64,000 nucleotides of DNA from Piper betle (Eukaryota > Streptophyta > Magnoliopsida > Piperales > Piperaceae), in NCBI GenBank assembly GCA_033002965.1, contig JAURVB010014610.1, positions 62,001-126,000 on the forward strand, written 5' to 3'. This document shows, one piece after another, positions 34,801 to 50,342 of this stretch. A program made the translations under genes and the position numbers. Position 1 is the first letter of the stretch. The number at the start of each line of letters is the position of its first letter. The notes under the pieces are model-generated. The model had not been told where the DNA came from and did not search any database. It worked only from the letters and a program-made list of their open reading frames with translations.

Positions 34801-35956
34801 TGGTTTTCCTTTCTATTTTGGAAGTTCTACATTAAATTTGTGTCGTCTATCTTTATCTTTTATTAGTTGGCTTTGTTACACACTCAACATTGTGTTTGGT
34901 TGTTTTGTTTGTTCAAAACCCTAACATACATAAACAAGCTATATTGATACACAACATGATGTAATTCTTTATCATGTAATCAAACAAACCACGTTTGTAA
35001 TAGGTGCATGAATAATCTTTCTATTGAAAGATGGTTGGAGAAATAGTTATGGTGCATATATCATCAATATTAATCATTCAACGCGATTAGTTAAACTTCA
35101 CATTAAAGGATTCAATGCAATTAATAATCAGTTATCTTAGTTCTTAAAATAAAACTTTTAGGGCAAATTATCATGAAGAAGAGTGTAGTAACAACTCAAA
35201 CTCAGAATACAAACAAGTTGAGTGTGAAATTTGAAGCAAACAAAACTCAATTCGACTTGATCAATGAACACCCCTGGCTGTTTTTGGCGAAAAAAATTCT
35301 TTTCTTCCTCCTTTTGAAATGTTAAAATTTCACTGTTAAGTGGGAGAAAGTCACAATTGTTAAAAAAAAATTGAATGGTCCTCTTACAGAACATTACATG
35401 GGATTATAAAAACTTGTGTTGGCCTTAGGGAAGTGAATTGAGGTCATATATCTTGTCGTTTAACCTACAATGTTGCACATATCTGTCAAGTTAGAGAATC
35501 GGTGGAAGGGGCGTAAAGAGAGCCCGCTTTGACGCCAATCTACTCACTTCTTCCATTCAAGTGGCCTTTGCACACCTCCCAATTGCCTCCACACTCCTCC
35601 CAAACCTACTTTCTTTTTATCCTACACCGCCCAAAACGTTTGTTCACTTGTTCACCCTCATCTCGTTGTAGTTTGTGTTTAGCTCCGGCTTGCCCACCCA
35701 CCCCTCTTGCAACAACTTGGTATCTTTTTCATTTCTCTAAGTTGTTGTCTTAAGAAGCAACAATGGAGTACCTCTGCTTCGCTGCCATGTCCACCTTCTT
35801 GGGCAGGTCTGGGGAGAGCCGAGGTGTGCAGTGTTAATGGAGGGTGTTTCGTGGAAGAAGGTCAAGAGAGGGGCATATATTGTTGTGCTAGGATTATGTG
35901 GCAGCTTCAAGTAAGCTCCCTTCACTTTTTTAGGCAAGTCCAAGAGAGCAGAGGAC
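31887..35956. other. Gene-poor intergenic region
   Basis: AT-rich with no recognised exons to about 35500. A partly duplicated block, taccggctttgtccgatggg / taccggctttatccgatggg, occurs at 34721-34767 next to a CT repeat. From 35520 the sequence is pyrimidine-rich, and an ATG at 35763 opens a short frame that may be the decayed N-terminal exon of the reductase pseudogene. Confidence 0.4.
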
Positions 35957-38316
35957 CTAACAAGTTTGATCACCTCTCCCAATGGTAAGAGCCACCACAA
36001 GGGAATTGGATTGGATGCTAAAGTGTTGTGTCCGGATCAAAAAGGCATTGGTGTTGTGAGGATTCTTGAAGGACAATATTTTTTTTCATTGCTGGAATCA
36101 CTGGTTTCCTAGCAGAAGGTACAAGAATAAGATCTTTTTCACGAGTTTTTTTCTTATTGTATGTGGTGTGGCATGTCAATGTGTTACGTATATATTAATA
36201 TATGCAGTGCTAATTGAGAAGATCCTACGTACTGTGCCTGATGTTGGCAAGATATTAATTTTGATCAAAGCTAGAAATTAAGAACATGCAGAGGAAAGAT
36301 TGAACAATGAGGTCGTTTTTTCTTTTTATTTCAACAGATTTGAACATTACCATGCAGTATATATGAAGTGTTATTGTTCCTTATAAACAAACTTGACACT
36401 TTGTAATCACTACCTCAGATAGTAAACACAGAATTGTTCCAAGTGCTTACAAGCAACTCATGGAGCATCCTATCCAGCTTTCATGCAGAGGACGCTGGTC
36501 CCTGTGGTGGGAAATTTGACAGAAGCAAACCTTGGATTGGAGTCAGGTGTAGGTGCTGAAATTTTAGAGGAGGTTGATGTCATAATCAATTCTGAAGCAA
36601 ATACTACCTTTGATGAGAGGTGTAACTTCCTATATTGTTGCATTTCTGAATTCTTATGCTGTTATGTTTGTATGATTGCAGTGCCCAGTTTGTAAATTAG
36701 CATGATAAGTAGAAGGCAAACACTTAACTCGAGGGAGCGTTCAGGTATGATTTGGCCCTTAACATTAACACATTAGGACCTTCAAGACTGATGGATCGGG
36801 CCAAATGGTGCAAGAAGTTGAGATTGTTTCTCCATGTATCAACTGGTAAATGCTGTTGTTAATACTAACAACACACACCAATTTTACGATCTTTGAAGCA
36901 AATAAGATGGATTGTTTGATTTAATCAGCCTGTTTGATCTTCCTACAGCATATATGAATGGCCAAAGGTGAGGCAAAGTCATGGAAAAGGCAATCTGCAA
37001 ACGAGATAGCATTGCAAGTGAGAGATTCACCAATGACCCCTCTTCAACCTCCCTTCCCCCATTGGATGTTGAAAATGAGATAAACCTGGCTTCAAACTCC
37101 AAATCAGAATCTGAAGACATTGAAGTGACCCAAAAGATGAAAGACTTGGGTCTAGGAAGGTCAATCTCAATGAAGAACTCAAAACATATCATATATTAAG
37201 TTCATTTTCAATCAGGATCAAATAGAAGTAATTTGTTTGTCCAACAGGGCAAGAATGCATGGTTGGCAAGATACCTATGCATTCACTAAAGCAATAGGGG
37301 GGATGCTTATAGACCACATGAGAGGTGACATACCAGTGGTCGTAGTTCGACCCAGTGTTATAGAGAGCACATTCCAAGACCCCTTTCCGGGTTGGATGGA
37401 AGGAGACAGGTAATCCATTTTTGTTCAATCAATTGCCTAGTTTCAACAAAATTGTACCCTCCATGCACTTCAAATCTGACTTCCTTTCGCAGGATGATGG
37501 ACCCAATTATTTTACAGTAGGGAAAAGGCCAACTCACTGGTTTTGTGGTTGACCCCAATGGAGTAATTGATGCAGTAAGTAGGATTTAGTTAATGCATCC
37601 AATATACCCAACAACCAAGACAATTATCAAAGGAATAAGTTGGATAGAGTTAGCATAAACCCTTGGGAGTAGTAATTCAAGAGGAAACTGATTATATGGT
37701 ATGTGGGCAGGTTCCAGCAGATATGGTGGTCAATGCAACGCTAGCAGCCATGGCCAAGCATGGCAGGGAAGGGAAGGCAGGGATGAACATCTACCATGTT
37801 GCATCCGCTATCATCAACCCCTTAGTGTTTAAAGAGCTGGCCCAACTTCTGCAAGATTCCAGAGGCGGCTTCATCCAAGTGCCGGAGATGAAACTGTTCC
37901 GGTCCATGGACGAGTTCTTCTCCCATGTCTTAGCAGATGCAACGGCAGCCATGGCCTTTGCCCCCCACAAGTTTTCCCAATCCCTGCTTAAGATCAGCAA
38001 GAAGGCAGTAGACTAAGCCAAGTACCTGGCTAACATATATGCACCATATGCTGGAAGGTAATAAACAATAAAAGACCACCATTAAACTTTAATAGATTGT
38101 TTTGATAACATTCAGATGAACACTTTTTTGGGTACCAGGTTTGACCACTCAAATACCCAGAAGCTGCTGGAAGTGATGTCTGAAGAAGAGAAGGAGAAAA
38201 TTGGATTTGATGTTGGGAGCATTGATTGGAATGATTATATCATGAAAGTGCATATACCTGGTCTGAGGAGGCATGCAAGGGAGAGGGATGTGAAATCAAA
38301 GATACACAGCCTTTGA
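35957..38316 (+). pseudogene. Alcohol-forming fatty acyl-CoA reductase pseudogene (FAR2/MS2-like?)
   Basis: Exon remnants in order encode: KGIGVVRILEGQYF then ITGFLAEG (NADPH-binding GxTGFLxK region), [145 protein letters not shown] and the C-terminal GFDVGSIDWNDYIMKVHIPG. Introns with GT-AG ends are still visible. Defects: a frameshift in the T run at 36079-36086, stops at 36279, 36969, 37518 and 38014, and a frameshift before 36484. The Tyr-Lys pair of the active site is altered to Y..TK within DTYAFTK, as in the family. The residues before GIGVV (KSHHKGIGLDAKVLCPDQ) suggest the extended plastid MS2/FAR2 type of sporopollenin synthesis, but this is inference. Confidence 0.88.
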
Positions 38317-38521
38317 ATTCCCAGCATCTTGTTCAAGGCAGTGATCATGCTTGGGATTTGATATATTTGATGTTCTATTGTATGAATTTAATCAAAGAAA
38401 GTGCACAATTAGCAAAAGCTTCCAACACTTGCTTGATAAGAAATAGATTTTGAGTCTCTGATCATAAGAAGATCCCTCTTTATCAAAAGATCCCCTTTGA
38501 TTAAATATTGGTATTCTAGCC

Positions 38522-39192
38522 TAGGTTTTGAAAATCGGCGATTCCGAATCGGAATCGGCCGATTCCACTGGACCGGAGGAAAACCGATTCAAGAAACCAC
38601 TTGAATCGGTTTTCATCCGAATCAGTCCGTGAATCGTCCGATTCCGACCGATTCGAGCCCATTCTAGATAGGATAGGGGGACGCATGGGGGTAGGGCCCG
38701 GCCGGCTAGGTGGGGTGGCGGCGGGGAGGGATAGGGTGGGGCTGGTAGGGGGAGGTAGGGCGCGAATGGCACCGGGCGGTCTGGGGGAGGGGGCGCGACA
38801 GCAATGGCGACAGCGGCGGTGGCGGGGAAGGAGGGTGGATGCGGGAGAGAACGGCGACGGGGAAGGAGGGGTGGGAGAGAACAGGCGAAGGGGAAAGAAA
38901 TAACAATCGTGGTATTGTCGTAATTAAAACTTGGCTAGTGTCCGACTCGAGTCAAAAATAATAACTCATTCTAAATAATTCAAAAAAATTTTTAAAAAAT
39001 ATGACAAATATCATAAAATATAATACACAATAATATCAAAATGACATCAATATCTAATTTTTATATATTTATGTTATGAGTTGTCAAATTATTATAAATG
39101 ACCAATTTAGACATATTCAGACCAATTCAACTGAACCGATTCATATTCGATTTAGACCGATTCCGATTTTGATTCCGATTTGTGCAACTATG
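38522..39192. mobile_element. Inverted-repeat element with gattccg motifs, copy 1, carrying LTR fragment
   Basis: Flanked by attctagcc (38513-38521) and attccagcc (39193-39201), an 8-9 bp target duplication with one mismatch. The ends are imperfect inverted repeats: left taggttttgaaaatcgg, right (reverse complement) catagttgcacaaatcgg. Both are followed by multiple gaatcgg/gattccg units. An 8-9 bp duplication means hAT or Mutator type; I cannot decide. The interior 38680-39060 resembles the solo LTR at about 31280-31590, including gactcgag-caaaa-taataact and caaaatgaca/ccaaatgaca. ORFs in the GC-rich part are chance. Confidence 0.7.
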
Positions 39193-39201
39193 ATTCCAGC
39201 C

Positions 39202-40326
39202 ACTTGCAATTGAGCAAGAAAAAATTTTTTCCTTTAATTTATTTTTTTTTCCAAAGCTGTGGACAGGTGTCAGATGGGGACACAATTGGTGGGAATAGTT
39301 TTTAGGGTTGAAGGTTTGCCAGCATTTTAATTTAGGTTAGGTACGAGTTGAACACATTGTAAGTCCTCTGTGAAGTATGCATAAAAAATATAAAAAATAA
39401 AAAATAAAAAATCGACTTCTCCACCCTAATTAGCCTAATGTTATTGATTATTTTGCAATTTATTTTTTTAATTGAAAATAATAATAATAAATGATGAAAT
39501 CTAATGGACCTAAGATTTGTACTTTATATTTAGAAAGTAAGACTAATAGCTTCAAGAGATTTTATATATTTCAACTATTTTCTAACAAAACTTGTCACTC
39601 TTTTTTTAAAAAAAACTTTTAACACTTAATAAAATAGGATCATAATTCAAATTGATTTAGATTATTATAAGAAATACATGTTCACCAAAAAACCTCCACA
39701 TGGTTTACTTTTAATACATGTTCACTAAAAAGCCTCCATATGGCACACGTTTAATACGTGTTTACTAAATTTGATTTATATTATTTTAATATTTTCCATG
39801 CAATTTAACATTTGAAAAGACGGCTTCATGTAGAAATAAGTTTGGGTTGTATATGAATTAAATATCACTATATCTCTATTCAAACCGAATTCAAAAATTT
39901 GAACCCTAATCCAAAAATTACATCTATTTTATTTAACATATCTGTACTTGATTCGAAATTGCAATACCAATATCCAATCCGAATTCGGTCAATATAAATT
40001 TTAATATAAAAATAATATATATATATATATATGATTTAAATATTTTAAAAAACAATTTTATAAAGGATCATTATTGTAAATTTATATCTGATGTAAATAT
40101 TGTCGGATATTATATTTATATATATATATATAAAGTAAAAATTCAAATCCGATCTAAAATAATTTCAAATTAAATATAAACAGGTCAAAATCTAATCGGA
40201 TTCACGAATATCGAATATCCTAACTTGCGTGCCTCTGTATGTACATGGATCACTCCATTCCCCTTACAAAATAAATCATTCGGAGGGAAAACTAGTCAAT
40301 TTGAATTTGATAAATTTTATTTTAAT

Positions 40327-40366
<40 letters not shown>

Positions 40367-40987
40367 GTATAATGAGGTACCTTGTGAGTGAAGTCATCCT
40401 CGCCCATAAGTATATAAAAAGTTAAAAATAAAGCTTATAAAAATAAAGTTTGTAATAATCTTTGACCGTCCATATAATTATAAATAATAAAAACAACCAA
40501 TAAATCGGTCCATAAAGCAACTTATTTCACGCCGACTCCAACAGTCCTCGTGCAGGTGTGTTTTTATTTAAAAGACATAAATACCCTTACTTGCAATCAT
40601 GACACGGTAGAATTTGATTTCCTTCCTCCTTTTTACAAGGGTGTTATCGTCACTCCACACATACATAAAAATATCCGTTGAAAAGTAAGATCGCGTGAAA
40701 ATTTAAAAAAAGAAGATAAAAACCCGAGAAAAAAGCATACTCGTTTAGGGTTCCGACTCTGTCTGAGATCGTATTCCAGGTTCTTCCACCTTCTCATCGT
40801 TTCTTTTTTCGGTTTATCATCGTATAATTTATCGCTACTGAGCATTGTTTCTGCTGTTGATGTTATGTAGGTGTTTATGTGGGCTGTAGAGCGATTTTGT
40901 AGGGCTTATTGTTAGTAGGTTTTTAATATTTGGGAGAAATAGAGGGTTGTGTTGTTTGTTTGTTTGTTTTTGAAGAAGTTGGGTGGT
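39202..40987. other. AT-rich intergenic region and helicase leader
   Basis: 39840-40230 carries ccgaattc and atccgatct motifs in opposing orientation around an AT-rich centre, probably a decayed inverted-repeat element related in style to 15173-15552. An AAT array lies at about 40329-40363. From about 40560 the sequence is likely promoter and 5' UTR of the helicase gene; a possible leader intron cannot be fixed. Confidence 0.45.
40329..40363. repeat. AAT microsatellite
   Basis: About eleven AAT units. No further structure. Confidence 0.95.
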
Positions 40988-44437
<3,450 letters not shown>

Positions 44438-46319
44438 GGTACCCTAATTTTATTTTGTCGTTCGGTTATATATAGGGGGTTTGCCCCGATCTTTTTTGTC
44501 GTGGGTCTTATTGTTGAACCATTCTTTTTACATTAGAGCCATCGCCACAACTACGAGGGTGAAGAACCTTTGTAAATGTTGCCGGCATCACCTGCAGGTT
44601 AGGAAGAGGACGTAGGGGGTGTTGGTTGACTAACTAAATAGGGATTTTTGTTCTTTGTAATTATGGTGGTGGAGGTCTTGTAGAAGAATATGTTATGAGA
44701 GCGGCCAAGTTTTGGCATCCTTAATGCATCTCTAGACGTATTCTTTTCTACATTATTGATCGTGGGAGAGAGACTTCAAGGGCTTGTGGGTTTTGCGAAT
44801 ATTTTTGTTGTGTTTGCTGCTTGTAAACTTGCTGATGAATGTCAAAAATAATTTTCAGCATTACTTTGAAGTTCTCTACCATATTGTGATTGTTCTTTCT
44901 ACACTACTTGAAAGCTTATTTTCTAATGGAAGTTAATGTTAATGATATTTTAATGAAATGCCTTATTATTCTGTATTTGACCGGGCAATTATGCATTTAT
45001 TTGTACTCTGCGTTAAAATTCTCTGTTGCCCTTGTATGTTAATGATAACTATCATGCGTCATTTTGATTGGGTAAAGCTTTATTGTAGCCTAACCTTACT
45101 GTCGATTTATATGTTCGATTATTGCTTTATGTCTAATATTCACTGACGTATGCCTCCTGTATATCATGGTATTTTTTCATGCAAAACTCTGATAACGAAA
45201 AAAACCCTAGTATATATTTAGATAAAGGATAAAAAATGATTAATGTTGTTGAATCTTATTCTCAATTAGTTAGACATCTTATTCTGAATATATAATACTA
45301 TTTGATTTTAGGATACTACTAATTGTTTACCTTGCTTATATGAGAATCTTTGGAAGGTCCATGCATTTTTTGAAGTTTGAGTTGATAATTTGCCACAATT
45401 AATCCGCTAGGAAGTTCATGTCCTAAAAAACGAGTTGTACGCTAAGCTATAACATTTGGAGATCCATTTGGTGCATCAATTGAATTTTTTTCTATTGCTC
45501 TTCGGTATGGCCAACAATTCTTTTGCACGTCAAGTGTAATAATGTTCTGGGTAACAGGAATGATGGCGAAATAATGCCATAGCAACCTTAGCACTTACTA
45601 ATATCAATAAATAAATAAAAGGAAATGAGAGAAACAAAGAATAAGAAAATATGCTTTGTGAAAGGAGCTCGCTTTTGGTAGTTTTTTTGCAGATCAATTG
45701 AGTTAATTAGCATCTTGACATGGTCAAGTTTTTCTACTAACAATGATCTTCCGGTGGGCTCTCTAGACTTCCTTGTTCTCCTAACAATAAAAGAATTATG
45801 CAAGAAATCAGTATAGGACAGAACAGGTTCACTTGGCGAACGTAAAAAACAGTGTCTAATGAATGAAGAAGAGCACACAAATACAACCAAAGCGGCAAGG
45901 AAGATTGGAAACATGTTTTCCAAAAAAACATGCAACACTAGTGAAGTGCATAAATTGCCTCTTATTTTTCATTTTCTTATCTGCACTTAGAGGCGAAGAT
46001 TGAGCTCTAGAGATAAACATTAGATACATGTTGCTCTGTTTGGCTTATCCAAAGCAATGGACAGTAAATGGCATTTGAATAAGTTATGAAAGCTTTGTTG
46101 TGCTTCCAAAAACAAGGTTACATATATTTAAACTATTTTTCCGTGAGTTTGTGTATTGGTTTAAATAAGATGTAAACCAACAATGATCAAACACGTAAAG
46201 TTCCATATAAAATTCAAAATCAAGGACTAGGCTACCATAAGCATGACAGCTACTTCAAGTTAATTTATTAAACAGGTAGAGGCAAATTTTTATCCTCACA
46301 GGTGGAACTTCAGAATTAA
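44438..46319. other. Helicase 3' region and intergenic DNA
   Basis: Up to about 44900 is probably 3' UTR. A minus-strand ORF at 45588-45938 (116 codons) begins with a hydrophobic stretch but its start and content match nothing I recognise, and the AT-rich second half looks non-coding. Confidence 0.4.
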
Positions 46320-46607
46320 TCATCTCAAGTATAAGATTGGAGCAAGACACTTGAATAAAAATGAGTGGTACCTGTTGTGAACAGGGTCAGGTCCCTTGGG
46401 AACTCTTCTCTTGTTGAAGTAGTGCAACACCAAAACTGCATTGGGAGTATGTACGGGCCTAATGTTCCTATCACCTCAAATAGCAGTGCCGGTAACAGAT
46501 GTATATTCACTTGTTGCAATCTCCACATTGAAGAACCAAGCCAACACTGCCATGGCGGCGAGAACGAAGCAATACCCACCATTAATCATCCCCAACAACT
46601 TTCTCAT
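46320..46607 (-). pseudogene. CLE25/26-like peptide precursor with one in-frame stop
   Basis: From the ATG at 46607 the frame gives a short basic start and a hydrophobic secretion signal (YCFVLAAMAVLAWFF). A variable region follows, then the C-terminal CLE motif RRVPKGPDPVHNR at 46374-46409 plus Arg. The motif is nearly identical to the CLE25/CLE26 type (RKVP.GPDPIHNR), a secreted 12-residue ligand for CLV1/BAM-class receptors that acts in phloem development and drought signalling. A single TGA at 46476-46478 (codon 44) lies between signal and motif in the same frame. CGA to TGA at a CpG would explain it. After HNR there is a possible GT donor at 46370-46371; unspliced, the frame ends at 46320. 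It is either a recent null allele, a pseudogene or a base error. Confidence 0.8.
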
Positions 46608-47061
46608 GATCCTCACCTTCCTTCTGTCTCTGAGAACTTAGAACTCTGACCGACAATTTCTCGGAAAAATAAAGGGAAGACACAGACGTAGTGACCAAAA
46701 TCAATGATCTTCTCTCAGAGTGTTTTACAGGACGAGGAAATGGGCAGCACTGAGGCAAGTGTCATTTTCTGGATGTGGATTTTGTCGGGTTTTTTGGCTT
46801 GGTGGGAACAACAATTTTCTTCACAAGGTAAAGGTGAAGATCAAGGATGGTTTTAAACTTGGGAAGGGGAGAAGCGAAGGAAAGCCACCTTCCTATATAT
46901 GATCATTCGAATCACGAGATTTCTATTGTTGCTTCTGTTTTCATCGTACACAAGCAAAGCATGCATCGTTGGGAGTGAAATAAAGAGCCATTCTTTTCCA
47001 TCAAAGAAGCCATGTATGAAAGAAAGCTCATGGACGTGCCCTTCACATAGCAGATGCATGT
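46608..47061. other. Upstream region of the CLE-like gene
   Basis: Likely promoter of the minus-strand CLE-like gene. A TATATAG-like box in minus orientation lies near 46895-46903, about 290 bp upstream of the ATG; its use is unproven. Confidence 0.35.
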
Positions 47062-47070
47062 GTTCAGATC

Positions 47071-48310
47071 TCGGATGCACGAATCGGCCGATTCCGTGCG
47101 GAATCGGCCGATTTAAATCGGATCGGCATCGTACCGATCTGATTTCGGGGCCGACTCGGTCGGCCCCGAATCGGGTCATGAATCGACGATTTTCGGCCGA
47201 TTCCGACCGATTTAATTCGGAATCAGAATCGGCCGATTTAAATAGGAATCGGTTTTTAGAAAATTACCAAAATACCTTAGGTATAATTTTTATTAAATTA
47301 TTTAAGCGTGGGTAAAATAGTAATTTGGATTTAAAAACCTAAAATCAAACCCCTCTCCCCCCGATTCCGCCGCCGCGTTCGCTCCGCCGCGCTTCCACCG
47401 TCCGACCACACCACCGCCGCCCGATTCCGACCTCAGCACCGCCCTCCGCCACGATTCTGCCGCCGACGCTGCGCCCGATTCCGAACTCAGCTTCCACCGT
47501 CCGACGCTTCCGCCGCTCTTCCGCCGCGATTCCGCCGTCCGACCGCTACGCCTGACCTTCCGACCACCCCAACGCCGTCCGACGCTGCACCCAATTCCGA
47601 ATCAGCTTCCGCCGTCCGACCTTCCGACCACGCCATCGCCGTTCGGCCACGCCACTGCCGCCCGATTCTGACCTCTAGCTCCGCCCTCCACCGCACCTCC
47701 AACCGAAAATTTGGGTAAATTTAGATTTTTTTATTGAAATTGAATATTGTGATGTGCAAATTGTTATCTATGATGTTCTAATTGATTAATATGAAGTGCA
47801 AATTGTGATATCCAAATTGAAATTTTGTGCGTGCGGTAAATTGTGATGTGCGAGTATGTGTTATGTGCAAATCGTGATGTGCTAATATAGCTTGGAAGTC
47901 TTGAAAATTTGCTTAGTAGTGGTTTGATTGATGATGAATTTTTTGGTGTGCTAATGTTGATATGCTAGGGTTTTTAGGAACTGTAATTGACAGTTTTTAT
48001 AGTTAATTGTCTTTGCCTTGGTGTTCAGTTTGCTACAAATTTAACTACAAGTCATTTGAAGTTATCAAAATTTCGAGATATCAGTCACATGGAAGATGGA
48101 TTTGGATGAGAATATGGCACACCACTTGATGCATCTAAGAAACAAGTCATTTGCAGTTAATTTTTGTATATGATCGATTTGGACCGATTCAACTGAACCG
48201 ATTCCTGGCCGATTCAGACCGATTCCGATTCCGATTCACTGGAAAACCGATTTTGATTTTGATTCACTGGAAAACCGATTCTGATTCCGATTCCGATTCA
48301 CGCAACCATG
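47071..48310. mobile_element. Inverted-repeat element with gattccg motifs, copy 2
   Basis: The left end tcggatgcacgaatcgg and the reverse complement of the right end, catggttgcgtgaatcgg, form inverted repeats. Both sides carry arrays of gaatcggccgattcc / gattccgattccgatt units, as in the copy at 38522-39192. Flanks gttcagatc and gtttagaat are only partly alike, so the target duplication is weak. The interior 47340-47700 is a GC-rich ccgccg/ccgtccgac block followed by AT-rich sequence with repeated gtgatgtgcaaatt; this cargo differs from copy 1. No transposase is recognised. Confidence 0.65.
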
Positions 48311-48319
48311 GTTTAGAAT

Positions 48320-49070
48320 CTTTTCTTTTTGGCTAGGAGACTGCCGTTCTTCGTGAGTTCCGGTGCACAAATAGTTGATAAATTATCTGCTTCCACGTTA
48401 GCTTCAAGATGTGCGACGAAAAATTAAAAAAACAGAGTAGTTGAGAAGTTAATAATAGCATTAAATATAGTGTGTCAGTAGATGAAGGTTTAATGTGGTT
48501 CACCTCTTCGCCAAACTCTTTAGTTCAGTTCACTTGGCACGAAAATTGTACAAATGAAAAGAAAATTTTATAAAAAATAAAAATAAAATAAAATAAAGTC
48601 ACATAGAAATTTTAAAGATTTTTCTCACATATTTTAATAGTAAAAAAGTGGTATGAAAATAAAATAATTTTTTCTTAGTATGTCTCTCAAAATTTCCTCT
48701 AATTTTTTCCATTTTGCACAAGAAAATTTCCTTCTATCCTACACTTAACTTGTTTGTCCAATCTTACGGTCCTTTCAAGATTTACTGCAGACTGCTGATG
48801 CTGTCCTTCATACATGAGGGGGAAAAACTTTGTTTGGTAACTACTGAACAGTAAGGCTTCAAAGGATTAGGTTTGCTCAAACTCACAGCCTATGATGATG
48901 CCAAAAGCCTCCCCAAAGGCAATAAACAGCAAGGCCGTCATGAAAAGTTGATTGCAAGGTATTGAATCAGGATAAGATACTCTATCAAGTAGATATTGTT
49001 ACCATCACTCTTTCGTACCTGCAGCATTACAAACAAAAGATCATTTGTCATCATCGTCAATCTTGTCGAC
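48320..49070. other. Intergenic, nothing recognised
   Basis: AT-rich sequence without recognisable exons. Confidence 0.4.
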
Positions 49071-49402
49071 TAGGTTGGGCAGAGACATGGATGGATTGTT
49101 TTCACATGTAAATTCTTGATACAATATCCTGAAGAAATGAAGTGGAAAGGTTCCTGAAATATGGCGGCTGTTCTATCAACTCCTTGCAAGAGAAAACATG
49201 TTAGAAGTAAAAGATGACGGTTAATATTGTCTACTACAACTTATCCATCTAGGTTGGGCAGAGACATGGATGGATTGTTATCACATGTAAACTCTTGATA
49301 CAATATCCTGGAGAAATGAAGTGGAAAGGTTCCTGAAATATGGCGCCTGTTCTATCAACTCATTGCAAGAGAAAAGATGCTAGAAGTAAAAGATGACGGC
49401 TA
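49071..49402. repeat. Direct duplication, about 152 bp units, period 179
   Basis: The block starting taggttgggcagagacatgg at 49071 recurs at 49250 with few changes, both ending near agtaaaagatgacgg. The units are separated by about 27 bp. The similarity is over 90 percent by eye, indicating a recent local duplication of non-coding sequence. Confidence 0.85.
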
Positions 49403-50299
49403 ATTTTTGCAGGGCCAAGCAACTAAGAATTGCATTTCTTTAAATGACCTTTCAAATTACTTAAACCTTCTGATTTCCCATCTCCTGTAACCGAGCTATC
49501 TGAATCTGACTGACGCATAAAATCAGTGCAGGTATTGCCCACACAAACATACAACGCTTAATAGTATATTTCATGCGTTGGGTATAGCTTGATTAACTAT
49601 TCAAGAAAGGCACCTCGCCGGCATCCAACTCCCAAAGAGCTACCCCTTTGTTGCACCTGTCCCTAATCAGTAGAATAAAAAAAACAAACACACATTTCAT
49701 ACATTGTATAGAACATTTGAATCACGGTATATTTCCAATACTAAGTAGCTCAATCCATCAAACCCAGAAAGCCAAACTGCAAGGCCACCTCAAATTAATC
49801 AAAAGCGACGAAAATACCGAAATGTTGCTACACATCTCAACCCTTTTCCATCGCCCAAGTAAGGTCCCCCTCTATTAAGGAATCCAACTATCTATTAATC
49901 AGACGTCTGGACCATTTTTTTCAAAAGCTTTTATCATCTCATCTACGACCATCTTATTAATTCCTATCCCCCTTCTTCAATATCCCTACGTCGCCTCTTA
50001 GTTCGTCCAAAACCATGCAAATCTTGGCTCCTACTGATCCTTGATATTACATGTTTGCAGTTGTAGTAATTGGATCTTCCTAAAAAGGGACATGCACATA
50101 GGAACAGGTTCCCTCGTCGTGTTTAGCCCTTTGCACCAATGAAAAATGGATCTTTTATTATCGAATTTTTGTTACCCAAAAAATTCGGTTGCAAATTTGT
50201 CACTGTTTTGTCACGGTGACATATATGTTGTCACCAATTGGTTCACGACAGTGTCTTCTTGTAGATGCGTATTGGATTGTACATATTGAACAATTTTTA

Positions 50300-50342
<43 letters not shown>

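Noticed and set aside
47487..47702. Minus-strand ORF in the GC-rich core of the second gattccg element
   Set aside because: Low-complexity GC-rich sequence within a mobile element and no motif.
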